This document shows positions 22,143-32,159 of a DNA stretch of 64,000 nt, piece by piece (positions within the stretch are counted from its first letter, which is position 1; every line of letters starts with the position of its first letter). The DNA lies in contig NC_085137.1 of assembly GCF_035046485.1 (NCBI RefSeq), forward strand, positions 13,111,346 to 13,175,345. The letters run 5' to 3'. Source of the DNA: Aedes albopictus (taxonomy: Eukaryota; Arthropoda; Insecta; Diptera; Culicidae). The notes under the pieces were generated by a model. That model saw only the letters and a program-made list of their open reading frames with translations, ran no database searches and was not told where the DNA came from. Position numbers and translations under genes: made by a program.

Positions 22143-22626
22143 AAAGCAAATCTATTTTGGAAGTGAAGTTTTTTTTTTTTTATTCTTATTCACTTAGCCT
22201 AATTTACAGCTCTTTTTGTCCACTAGGGCACTACGTGAGCGATTCCAATTGGACGCTGCACTTTGTACAACGCCTACATGTATTCTATTCTAATTTAACT
22301 ATATCGAACTGGTGCCTTGTGCTGCTTCAACTTCTCTACCCTGTCCACGGTAGAATGATGAGCACGATGATGCTGATGTTTGGCTGCTGTTCCTTTTTCC
22401 AGTCCGATTGGGGGGTCCATTATGAGTTGCGGTTTGCCGATATCCAAATTCTGGGTCCGTTGGAGCTATATGCTCCGAAGAGGGTCAGGTGCCAGCTGCT
22501 CTCGGGGGGAAGAGCAACTGACGAAAAACTGCAAGTGCCGGGGCTGGGTTCGAACCCATGACCATCCGCTTATGAAGCGAACGTGTGGACCACTGCGCCA
22601 CGGGCCCCGACTGAAAGCAAATCTAT
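22143..22626 (-). mobile_element. Near full-length tRNA-derived SINE, Met-like anticodon loop
   Basis: The minus-strand head (22610 downward) has TGGCGCAGTGG (perfect A box), a stem-loop with loop TTCATAA (anticodon position CAT) and GGGTTCGAACCC (perfect B box). The body extends to a poly-A tail (plus-strand poly-T 22169-22181). AAAGCAAATCTAT is repeated at 22143-22155 and 22614-22626, a candidate 13 bp target duplication, although about 13 bp separate the tail from the left copy. The 156-codon plus-strand frame here is an antisense shadow. Confidence 0.88.
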
Positions 22627-22952
22627 CTATATTATATACATGCATACATCGGTGCTCTGCTGATGAAAAACAGCCTTCAAGGGACATTTTGTAAAGCCGT
22701 TTTGTAATTCTTAAAAGAGTCTTTACTTTAATTAGAAATATCTTAAATAATCCTTAATATACGTATTACGTAAAACTTTCGAAAAAAAGAAGAGACGTCT
22801 ATAATGCAGTTTCGAAGCTAAGCATTTCTTAAAAAATAATCTGGAAAATGAAATGATAATGAGAATAAATAATAACAATAAAACTACTGAAGGAATACCA
22901 ACTTCTAATCAGAATAGTTTAAAAAACATTGGGTGGAATATTCATATATCAG
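22627..22952. other. AT-rich non-coding stretch
   Basis: Nothing recognised. Confidence 0.5.
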
Positions 22953-23082
22953 TTTTTTGCCTTTCTCGTACACCAAGGTGTACCGAAAGGCTATATGTTC
23001 ACTCCAAAAACGAAAATTTGATAGAGCCTCCGGAGGGGTCAAGTCTTATATACCAATCGACTCAGCTCGACGAATTGAGGTG

Positions 23083-23142
23083 ATGTCTGTGTGTGTGTAT
23101 GTGTGTGTGTGTGTATGTGTGTGTGTGTGTATGTGTGTGTAC
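23083..23142. repeat. TG microsatellite
   Basis: Nearly continuous TGTGTG with TATG interruptions, located between the leader and the tandem array of the composite element. The inverted copy has an ACAT/CA tract at the equivalent place (45411-45450). Confidence 0.95.
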
Positions 23143-23249
23143 AAAAAAACTCACATCACTTTTTGGCAGTAAACCTCATCCGATTTCAATGACCGACGGT
23201 TCATTCGACGCGGAATCTGGTCCCATTGTTTCCTATTGAAAATGGTTCG

Positions 23250-25200
23250 GATCGGTTCAGCCGTTCCGGAGATATGGCCATTTAGGTGTTCCGGAACGGT
23301 ACCCCAGGAAGGGACCAGATATGAAAATGCATCAAACCTATGCATGCGACACATCAAACCACGGCATTTTCGATAATCTGATGAGCGGAAAGCAGAAAAA
23401 TAGTCTAAGACCATATCTGAACCGGTAGTGTTCCGGAACCGGTTCCGGGTGTCCCGCCGGAAGTGGCAAATATCAAAGTGAACCAAACCCATGCATGAGA
23501 CACATCAAACCACGGCATTTTCGATAACCTGATGAGCGGTAAGCAGGAAAATAGTCTCAGACCATATCTGAACCGGTGGTGTTCCCGAACCGGTTCTGGG
23601 CGTCCCGCTGTAAGTGGCCAAATATACAATTGTACCAAACCCATGCAAGCGACACATCAAACCACGGCATTTTAGATGACCTGATGGAAAATGAGCAGGA
23701 AAATCATCTCAGACCATATCTGAACCGGTAGTGTTCCGGAACCGGTTCTAGTCGTCCCGCTGGAAGTGGCCAAATATATAAGTGAACCAAACCCATGCAT
23801 GCGACACATCAAACCACGGCATTTTCGATAACCTGATTAGCGGTAAGCAGAAAAATAGTCTCAGATCATATCTGAACCGGTAGTGTTCCGGAACCGGTTC
23901 TAGTCGTCCCGCTGGAAGTGGCCAAATATACAAGTGAACCAACCCCATGCATGCGGCACATCAAACCACGGAATTTTCGATGACCTGATGGATAATGAGC
24001 AGGAAAATCATCTTAGACCATACCTGAACCGGTAGTGTTCCGGAACCGGTTCTAGGCGTCCCGCTGGAAGTGGCCAAATATACAATTGAACCAAACCCAT
24101 ACATACGACACATCAAACCACGGCATTTTCGATGACCTGATGGACAATGAGCAGGAAAACCATCTCAGATCATATCTGAACCAGTAGTGTTCCGGAACCC
24201 GTTCCGGGGTTCCCGCCGAAGTGGTTAAATCTGAAAGAGAAACAAACCCGTACATGCGTCACATCAAATAGCGGCTTTTTAGATTACCTAATGAACGGTC
24301 AGCAAGTGTTTCGGAATCGGTTTTGAGTGGCCGGAAGAGGCCAAATGTAAAAGTGAACCAAATCCAGGCATGTGACACATCAAATCGTGGCTTTTGCGAT
24401 AACCTGATGAACAGTTAGCTAGAAAATAGCCTTACGTCACTGGTAGTGGTCCGGAATTGGTTCAGAGAGTCCCGTCGAAATTGCCAAACCCTGCATGTGA
24501 CACCTTCAATTTGCAGCGTTTTTGGTTAACCGATGAGCAGTTAACAAGACAATAATGTTAGACCATATTTGGTTCAGCCGGTAGTTACCCGGAATCAGAT
24601 CCGGGTAGTAAAATGTAAAATTCAACCAAACCCGTGGATGCGGTACATCAAATCCCGACCAGTCTTGTAAACATTCGACACTTTTTACTACCTTCATTTC
24701 GTTGCCGCAGTCGGGTGTCAGTCGGCTTTGTAACATTCGTGCGCTATCGTTACCTCTTACCTACACACAACACGAGCAGAAGAACGAAGACTGATCACGA
24801 CTTATCGACAATCTGATGGAAAAAAAGGGTCAGACCACATTAGATTCCCGGTAGTGTTGCGGGTTCAGCTGTGGCTTCGAAAGTGGTTAGAAGTAAAAGT
24901 GAAGCAAACCCATTCATGCGATGTATCAAATCGCGGTGATTAGGTAAAGGTGAATAAATAGCAATAAAATATTCTCAGACCATAATTGGGACAACCGGTC
25001 CATGACTCATGGAATCAGATCCGGCTATCCCACCGGAAATTACCAAGTATAAAAATGAACCAAACCCATGCATACGACACATCAGATCGCAGATTTTTTG
25101 ATAATCTAATGAACGGTTAGCAAGAAAATAGCCTTAGATAACATTAGGGACTAGCTGTTGTGTAGCAGAACCAACGTTCATGTGAAAAATTAAATCGTGG
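23250..25200. repeat. 152 bp tandem repeat array, about 12 units
   Basis: The anchor ACATCAAACCACGGCATTTT or a variant occurs at 23351, 23502, 23654, 23806, 23958, 24110 and 24261, a spacing of 151-152 bp. Later anchors (24377, about 24500, 24645, about 24923, about 25080) are spaced unevenly and more diverged. Units also share CCGGAACCGGTTC and GGAAGTGGCCAAAT. About 125 bp of extra sequence interrupts the unit after 24660. Frames through the array are artefacts of the repeat. Confidence 0.93.
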
Positions 25201-26137
25201 CTTTGTTTAATGGCCTGATAAACATTAGGTATGAACAACAGTGACGAATAGGTCTAAGTTCTCATATATGAGAACAAAATATAGACAAAACTAAAGCGAT
25301 CTCATCAAATCGTACCATTTCAGATTCCTAAGATGTAAAGTTATAGCATGATTGGTCAACGTTGAATGGAAAAATAAGAATTTGATCGCGTAAACAGAAG
25401 ATGGTGGCTGTTTTACGGAATTTTGAGCTCTAAAATTATGTGAAATAAGTGTATTTGGTATGGGAAATTTGTTTGGAGTTCACCAGAGTATCTAAAATAG
25501 CGGTCCAAAGTCCAAGATAATCGCCCAGTATTCGAGTTAGTGTCTATTTTATAGGATTTTTAATTCTTGCATTATGGGCATATTTTGTATGAAAATATGT
25601 CCAGAATTCAAAATTTGTAATCAGAAAACCCAAGCGCTGTTTCACAAGGTCTGCAATATGACTATAGTTTGAATGGGGAAGAATGCCGGTCTTCGTCCAA
25701 AACTGGTAACCAGAAAATCATAAACGACATGCCAAAATTCAATACGGCGACTATTTTATGTAATTTTAGGTGCAGAGTCCAAAAATGAATACCAGAACAT
25801 CCAAGATGGTGTCTCAATGTTCAAGATGGCGGTTAGTTTAGTTGGGGTAGATATCCGGAGTCATAAAATGATGACCGGAAAATCTAAAATGACGTTTCAA
25901 AATTTTGCGGCTTCATGACACTTGTTTGGTTTGAGTTTTGGATCGTTGTCTTATATTTTGTGAATATTTTATGTTATGCTAATATAAAATGTATCCATAT
26001 TGAGTAGATTTAGCAAGCAGTTTTCATTTTGTATTTATGTCAACGTCATCAACATGTCGCTCGAGTTTTGTTGAAAGGATATTTTAAAGCACGAGAAAGG
26101 CACCATCACCACTAGGTGGATTAATTAGGGTTTTTTT

Positions 26138-27115
26138 ATAAGAGGAATGCATTTCGTTTGTTCATTTCGCCTAAAAATCATCCATATATTAAACAGGAAA
26201 TGCCCCACACAATATTGCTATAAATGCTTCTGGTAGATGTCAAGAAAATACCTCCAGTATTTATCTACAATGAATTGTCAAAATGAAAATGGAAAAACGC
26301 AGAAATTTTTCCTCAATTTTTGAACAATATTACCGAAATAATTTTTGAAAATTACGCACTTGTTTGCAAAATTTGAAGAATACTCGAGACCATTAGATAA
26401 AATTCGCTCTGGAAATTTTTATTTAGTTGACAGAAATGCTTCTCAGAAATTAAAAAAAAAATATTTTTTTATTTGTTGAAAATGTATAATTTTTCATAAA
26501 GCTGTCATTTGAAAAAAAAAATGCTTCGATTTAAGTTTTTTCCTGGTCCGGGTCGCATTTAGGCAACATACTTAAACTGAAAATAATAATGAGAACAATA
26601 ATTGAAGATTCTTTAAATTTCTTTCTTCAAATGTTGAAGAGTTTTTTTTTCTAATATTTTGAAAATCGGCTTTTCTATATAAGTAGTGTGTTCTGCATAC
26701 CTGCATGATTATTTAATGTAGAAGAGCTTGCAAGTGATTCTATTCTCTAAGACGAATCAGCTCAGGGCTGTTTGTCTCATAAATAAGAGAAAGAATATTC
26801 ATGTATGAGTATTTTTAAATTGTTTTTTTTTTCCAAAATAGGAAAATTCAATGAATTATTTAAAAATTCTCATGTAGCATTTTCAACAAACCAAAAATTA
26901 ATTTATTTATGAAACTCAATCATGATTTTAAATCAGTTATTGAACTTAACATAGAGATACAGAGTTACTATGATGCGCATTCTATATGAAGAAGTGGTAA
27001 GAGTATGTTTGTTCTTTATGGTTTTATTATTTGTATTTAAAATTAAAAAAAAAAATAGGTAAATGTCTCTTGTTGTTGTTTAAATATGTTTCTGCGATTC
27101 CTACTCACAGCTGGT
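26138..27115. other. AT-rich non-coding stretch
   Basis: Homopolymer-rich; nothing recognised. Confidence 0.5.
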
Positions 27116-27510
27116 TTCATTGCTCAATACTCAGGGTAACGCCACAAGTTAAAAAAAAAAACGTTCCGATTGGTAACGGCTTCCATGCGTGAAAGCAGTC
27201 GCTCCTTTTGAGACACGGTTTCTGAAAGTGTTTCCATCATATTGCGATAAGCAAATTTCGAGCAGCTTTGATAGTCGTCGCACTGCCAGAGCAAAAATGG
27301 AGTGATAAAGGTTCGTTAAAACGATTAGCCTTCAGCCAGTGGTGGTGATGGGTCTCGGTGCTTTTTTTGTTTTATCTTTATAAAAATTAACTCATGGGCA
27401 ATTCAAAGAAATGTTTATGGGTTAATTAGGAAAGTACAACATCAGACGTAATCACTTGATTCTAGTTTGGATCTGTTCTACGATAGCTTCGATAGTGTAT
27501 GAGAAATCAC
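27116..27510. other. Unrecognised stretch
   Basis: 27170-27350 is somewhat GC-richer, without repeat ends or an open frame. Confidence 0.4.
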
Positions 27511-27585
27511 TTCATTAGCTCAGTTGCTACGCGCGCCAGAACGTCAGGCTAAGGGGCGGGGATCGAATCCCTGCGCGACGAAGTT
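27511..27585 (+). other. tRNA-like sequence
   Basis: ACTTC and GAAGT can pair as an acceptor-like stem enclosing TTAGCTCAGTTGCTACGCGC (A box) and GGGGATCGAATCCCTG (B box), then a poly-T run follows. The anticodon arm does not fold cleanly, so this is more likely a tRNA pseudogene or SINE head than an active tRNA. Confidence 0.5.
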
Positions 27586-28330
27586 TTTTTTTTATGAAAA
27601 TTTTATTTTCTCTTGAACTCGAAATTCACTACTTTCACGTTGAATTCAGTCAGTAGCGATTCCCTAACGTCAAATTTATCTGTTTTTAGGAAAAAAACTT
27701 GTTAAAATAAAAAAAAAACTTCATTTACTACTTGAATTTTTCAAAAAATTCAAGTAACAAAAAAATTTAAAAAAAATTAAAAAAAAATGAAAAAAAAAAT
27801 GAAATTTTTAAAGAAAAACCAGAAAGGTTTTGAGCTAATTCCTTTTATTTCATTACTATGCTTATCGGACAGTTAGGCCTATTTTGTCTGCGACTTACAG
27901 ACTTCTTCAGTGTCGAGTGCTTGACTACCTGTTCTTTAAGTAAAAATTCCCAAATTTTCTGATAGTGAGCTTGCAATAAATGTAGAAGAATAGCGTAAAA
28001 TAGTATTTTCGGTGATTTGGTTTTGTTTTGGATCATAAATTTTCCAGAACTTTTTATATTTGGATCGTAAAACAGGAAAAGTGAGGTATTTATGTTATGA
28101 GCATTAATATTTGAAAGATATTCTTAAGGTTCATGTTGAGTATTCATGTTTAGCTTCTCTTGAATGCTGCTATTCACGGATTTTGAAAAAATGAAAATTA
28201 TTGAGTATTCAATATAGATACCCAATTCATGGATTTTACCCAAAGATAACCAAAGGGGAAGCACTTTGGGGCCCAGTTTCATCATTCCAAAACCATCCTG
28301 GATCACAATTGCTGCTGCACCGGACATGAG
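27586..28330. other. AT-rich non-coding stretch
   Basis: Poly-A and AAAATT runs at 27700-27820; nothing else recognised. Confidence 0.5.
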
Positions 28331-28960
28331 TTTTAATATAAAAATAAATTAAACATTTGCTCCATCGTCATCACCGTCCAAAGAAAGGGCTGCAATTTTC
28401 TTTCAGTCCCTTATTTTGTCCGTCGTCGGTCCATCCTGTGGTGGTTCGGAATGATGATCCTTTTTCATCACCGGTGAAACCACGGAAGATGACGACGACG
28501 ACGGAGACGATCGATGATTGAATCGACCACAGTAAAAGACCGCGCATCATTGAGGGATCGAGGGCTGAGAGAGAAGAAATCGAATCAGACCACTGAAGCG
28601 GGGGGGGGGGGGGGATGGGCTGGGCGAGGGGGACTTCCAGATCGCAATTTCCAACCGCGCTGAGCCACTTGTGCTGTTTCTTTTGTTATTTCGTTAATGC
28701 ACATACAATGAAATAGTCACGGTTGCCAATTATGTCCAAAATCATTTCCCATGAGAGATTGGTAATAAGATTCCAAATTGTATGTGCTGGGGTAGCAGCA
28801 GCAGCAGCAGCAGCATCAGAAGCATCAAAAGCAACAGCAGAGCAGCGGTAGTTCTTGCCCGGGTTCCGCACTTTTTTCCTCCGTTGCCGACGGGGTCGCG
28901 ACGATGATGACCGATGGGATGGTTTTCGGGGGTTTTAGAGTGGATCTGCACAAGAAAGCG
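28331..28960. other. GC-richer unique island with GAC, CAG and poly-G tracts
   Basis: Contains GATGACGACGACGACGG near 28487, a poly-G run at 28600-28613, and (GCA)n at 28797-28815, in CpG-containing sequence. Short overlapping minus-strand frames (28686-28963) translate these triplets. No transposon ends. Possible regulatory or untranslated-exon DNA. Confidence 0.35.
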
Positions 28961-29265
28961 CAAGAAAAGGTGAACTGCTTAGTTTAATAGTATGAACACT
29001 AAGAAAATTGAGATTAGATGTAATTCAACTGAAATGAGTACAAATGTCAGATTTCCAAAGTTTAAGAATTTCGGAATATTTTATGGGCAAGCAAACATAG
29101 AGCACACATATAGACAGAGAGAATACGTTGAGTTCGTTATGCTGATTTAAATGGGAGGATATCTTATCTTATAAATTTCAAAAATTGTAAAGATTCTAAA
29201 AATGCAAAAAAAAAAAATTAAATATAAAAAATCAAAATATTCCAAAAAATTCAAACACTCAAAAA
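28961..29265. other. AT-rich non-coding stretch
   Basis: Leads into the TAAGAATTC array; nothing else recognised. Confidence 0.5.
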
Positions 29266-29267
29266 TA

Positions 29268-29795
29268 AATAAGAATTCACAAAAATCTAGGAATTCTACG
29301 AAGTTTAAGAATTCTTAAGATTCTAAGAATTCTAAGAATTCTAAGAATTCTAAGAATTCTAAGAATTCTAAGAATTCTAAGAATTCTAAGAATTCTAAGA
29401 ATTCTAAGAATTTCAAGAATTTCAAGAATTTCAAGAATTCTAAGAATTTCAAGAATTTCAAGAATTCTAAGAATTTCAAGAATTCTAAGAATTCTAAGAT
29501 TTCTAAGAATTCTAAGAATTCTAAGAATTCTAAAAATTCTAGGAATTCTTAGAATTTTAAGAATTTGAAGAATTCTAAAAAATCTAAGAATTGTGGGAAT
29601 TTTAAGAATTCTAAGAATTGTAAGAATCCTAAGAATTCCAAAATTCTAAGAATTCTAAAAATTCAATAAATTTAAAAAATTCTAAGAATTTTAGAAATTT
29701 TTTAAGTTTAAAAAAATTTAGAATTTCTAGAAATTCTAAAAGGTTTTTGAAAATTCCAAGAATTGAATTCCAAGAATTGAAATATTTTATTATTT
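29268..29795. repeat. 9 bp satellite (TAAGAATTC)n, degenerating outward
   Basis: About 29320-29410 is a near-perfect run of TAAGAATTC units; variants (TTCAAGAA, TCTAAAAA) continue to about 29795. Each unit carries the palindrome AGAATTCT, so either strand can form serial hairpins. Looks like a young expansion of the GAATTC word seen in the degenerate arrays. Confidence 0.93.
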
Positions 29796-29819
29796 TGCTA
29801 TTATTTTGCTACAGGGTTT

Positions 29820-30370
29820 CAATCACTTTTCGTTCTTTGAATGCCCGCATGTGCGAGGACGATCACATCATTCTCCAAAGCAGTATGTATGATCCCGAGA
29901 AAGAAAAAAAAACGAGGTGAGAGCGTGCGGAAAAGCGCTTCTGGATGTTTGGGATGGTGCTGATGAGTGGTCGCGTTTTTTCCCCTCTTCTCGTGCTTCC
30001 ATGAGATTATTTTCGGAATTCATGCATCGAAATTGGTCTCGCGTTCGCGCAGTTCTCTTGATGTGTTTGGAGGAAGGAGCCGTACCTTCTGTGGTTGGTG
30101 GACCGTCTGCTTGCTGCCTATCGAAGAGCATCCGAGAGTTGATGATGACCCGTGAAGCTGACGGACGACCGGCGATGATGGGTGAAAAGAGAGATTTCGG
30201 AACGAATGAACGGACGAACTGCAAAAAAAAACGGAATGGAGCGTTACACCTCAGATGAATGGGGGTGATTTTGGGGTATCTCTCTGGAAGTTGATGATGC
30301 TCGTCGTCGATGGTCCCACGGTGTAGGCCAGCAGCGGTGGTGATTGAGATTGTGGGTACACTGCAGGGTA
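29820..30370. other. GC-richer unique island
   Basis: CpG-rich, transposon-free sequence. A 180-codon minus-strand frame (30410-29868), the longest in the window, overlaps a 113-codon plus-strand frame (29917-30258). Neither resembles a family I know, the minus frame starts in AT-rich DNA and the region is stop-poor on both strands. I do not call a gene. It could hold an exon or regulatory sequence. Confidence 0.3.
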
Positions 30371-30900
30371 TCATCAGGAAATTGGCAGTTTTTTTGAGCA
30401 TCTTATACACTCTAATAGTATTTCATAAAGTTTTTGTGTGTTTTATACACAACACAGGGCAATTGATGATTTTCAGAATAAGACATTCAATGGAATAAAT
30501 CAAGAATAGTTTCGCCAAATAGCAAAACGTAATAAATTGTTTGTATGTACGGTGTTTCGAAAAGCCAATCAGAATTGATATTTATATATATCGATCATTG
30601 AATCAATCAGACCCAATTCTAATGAATTACATTAAAAACACGATACGCAATCAGGAATTCACTCCAAAATTATCGAAAATTTAGATTTTGTCACTAAAAT
30701 CCGTCAAATGCTGGGGTATGCAAGAGCTCATCCACTTCAAAGATACATAGAATATTAGAGGTGTATATTAAATTAATAATTGTAATGAAATTTGAAAGCC
30801 TTATTGCAAAGAGAAATGTTAACAAACATTATGAAGGTAATCTTTTAACATCCATTTAGAACGCCTAAAATAGGTAGCGTCCAAAATACATAACAGATCC
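30371..30900. other. AT-rich non-coding stretch
   Basis: Nothing recognised. Confidence 0.5.
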
Positions 30901-30902
30901 TC

Positions 30903-32059
30903 TTACCTTACCTTACCGATCAGGCAAAGGCTGGGGTGCCCTCTGCTGTACATAATAGCCGTCTCTATTCCACTCGGTCCATGGCTGTTTGTCTCTAGTT
31001 CCGCACTCTGCGTAGGGTCCGCAGATCGTCCTCCACTTGGTCGACCCACCTAGCTCACTGCGCTCCACGTCTTCTTGTATCGGTCGGATGACTCTCGAGA
31101 ACCATTTTAGTCGGGTTTCTATCCGACATCCTGATGACGTGACCCGCCCACCGTAGCCTCCCGATTTTCGCGGTATGGGCGATGCTTGGTTCTCTCAGCA
31201 GCTGATGCATCTCGTGGTTCATTCTCCTTCTCCAAGTCTCGTCTTCCATCTGCACTCCGCCGTAGATGGTACGCAACACCTTCCGTTCGAAAACTCCAAG
31301 GGCGCGTTGGTTCTCTGCACTTAGGGTCCATGTTTCGTGCCCATAGAGGACTACCGGTCTAATCTATCGGCGTTTTGTAGATAGTTAACTTCGTGTGACG
31401 GCGAACTTTGTTCGATCGTAGAGTTCTGCGGAGTCCAAAGTAAGCTCGATTTCCTGAAACAATGCGCCTCTGAATTTCTCTGCTGGTGTCGTTGTCGGCG
31501 GTCACCAGTGAACCCAAGTACACGAATTCTTTGACCACCTCGACATCATCACCATTTATAGAAATTCGGGGTGGCGGGTCTTCAACACCTTAATGACTAA
31601 TCCGATTCGCCTGACTTCATTCTTCTGTCGGATGTATGTTTCCGCCATCGTCTCAAATTTGCGAGCTATAATATCGATATCATCAGCGAAACCAAGCAGC
31701 CAAACAGACTTCGTGACAATCGTCCCTGCTTTTCTTATTACAACCTCTAAAGCAAAGTTAAACAGCTAGCACAAAAGACCATCACCTTGCCGTAACCCTC
31801 TGCGAGATTCGAAGGGACTCGAAAGTGTCGCTGATACTCGAACTACGCACATCCCTCGATCCATCATCGCCTTGATCAACCGTATCAGTTTATCCGGGAA
31901 TCCGTATTCATGCATAATCTGCCATAGCTGTTCTCGATCGATTGTATCATACGCCGATTTAAAATCGATGAATAAGTGATGTGTGGGCACGTTGTATTCG
32001 CGGCATTTCTGCAACACCTGGATGGCGAACATCTGGTCCGTTGTAGCGCGTTCACCCAG
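30903..32059 (-). pseudogene. Non-LTR retrotransposon (LINE) reverse transcriptase, 5'-truncated relic
   Basis: Read on the minus strand, an intact stretch of 88 codons (32032-31766) shows reverse-transcriptase blocks: FIDFKSAYDTIDR (palm) and GLRQGDG. The catalytic FADD box follows in the same element at 31690-31679 after a stop. Further on come VKEFVYLGSLVTAD-like sequence and the C-terminal block GRLRWAGHVIRM (frame 31279-31055). Stops and frameshifts separate these pieces. The 3' end carries a short GGTAAGGTAAGGTAAG tail (30901-30922). Endonuclease and the start of the reverse transcriptase are missing, typical of incomplete reverse transcription. Organisation resembles RTE/JAM-like or related LINEs; the clade is not certain. 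Confidence 0.9.
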
Positions 32060-32159
32060 ATCCTCTACTGTTCATATAATATGGCCATCTGTTGAACTAC
32101 ATAGGGATGCTGTGTGATTGCATACTGAAAACTATGAAAACTATTATTTTGATTTAAAA

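Larger units (their letters stand above)
22953..26137 (+). mobile_element. 3.2 kb composite repeat element, copy 1, with internal 152 bp tandem array
   Basis: Begins TTTTTTGCCTTTCTCGTAC and ends near GATTAATTAGGGTTTTTTT. Regions in order: conserved leader (22953-23080), TG microsatellite (23083-23142), a 152 bp tandem array (about 23250-25200), and a 3' part with repeated CCAAGATGGnG words (25390-25910). An inverted second copy at 41481-45587 shares leader, microsatellite, AAGATGGC segment and end. The outer words CCTTTCTCGT and ACGAGAAAGG are inverted. No protein frame survives; the class is unknown. Confidence 0.8.

Noticed and set aside
22091..22561. 156-codon plus-strand frame
   Set aside because: It lies antisense to a SINE with clear Pol III boxes and poly-A tail.
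22535..22610. Possible genuine tRNA-Met gene
   Set aside because: A and B boxes and a CAT loop are present, but the acceptor stem does not pair and a SINE body with poly-A follows.
23151..24255. Series of similar 66-113-codon minus-strand frames
   Set aside because: They repeat with the 152 bp tandem unit and have no independent coding evidence.
27511..27585. Possible genuine tRNA gene
   Set aside because: An acceptor-like stem and boxes exist but the anticodon arm does not fold; kept only as tRNA-like.
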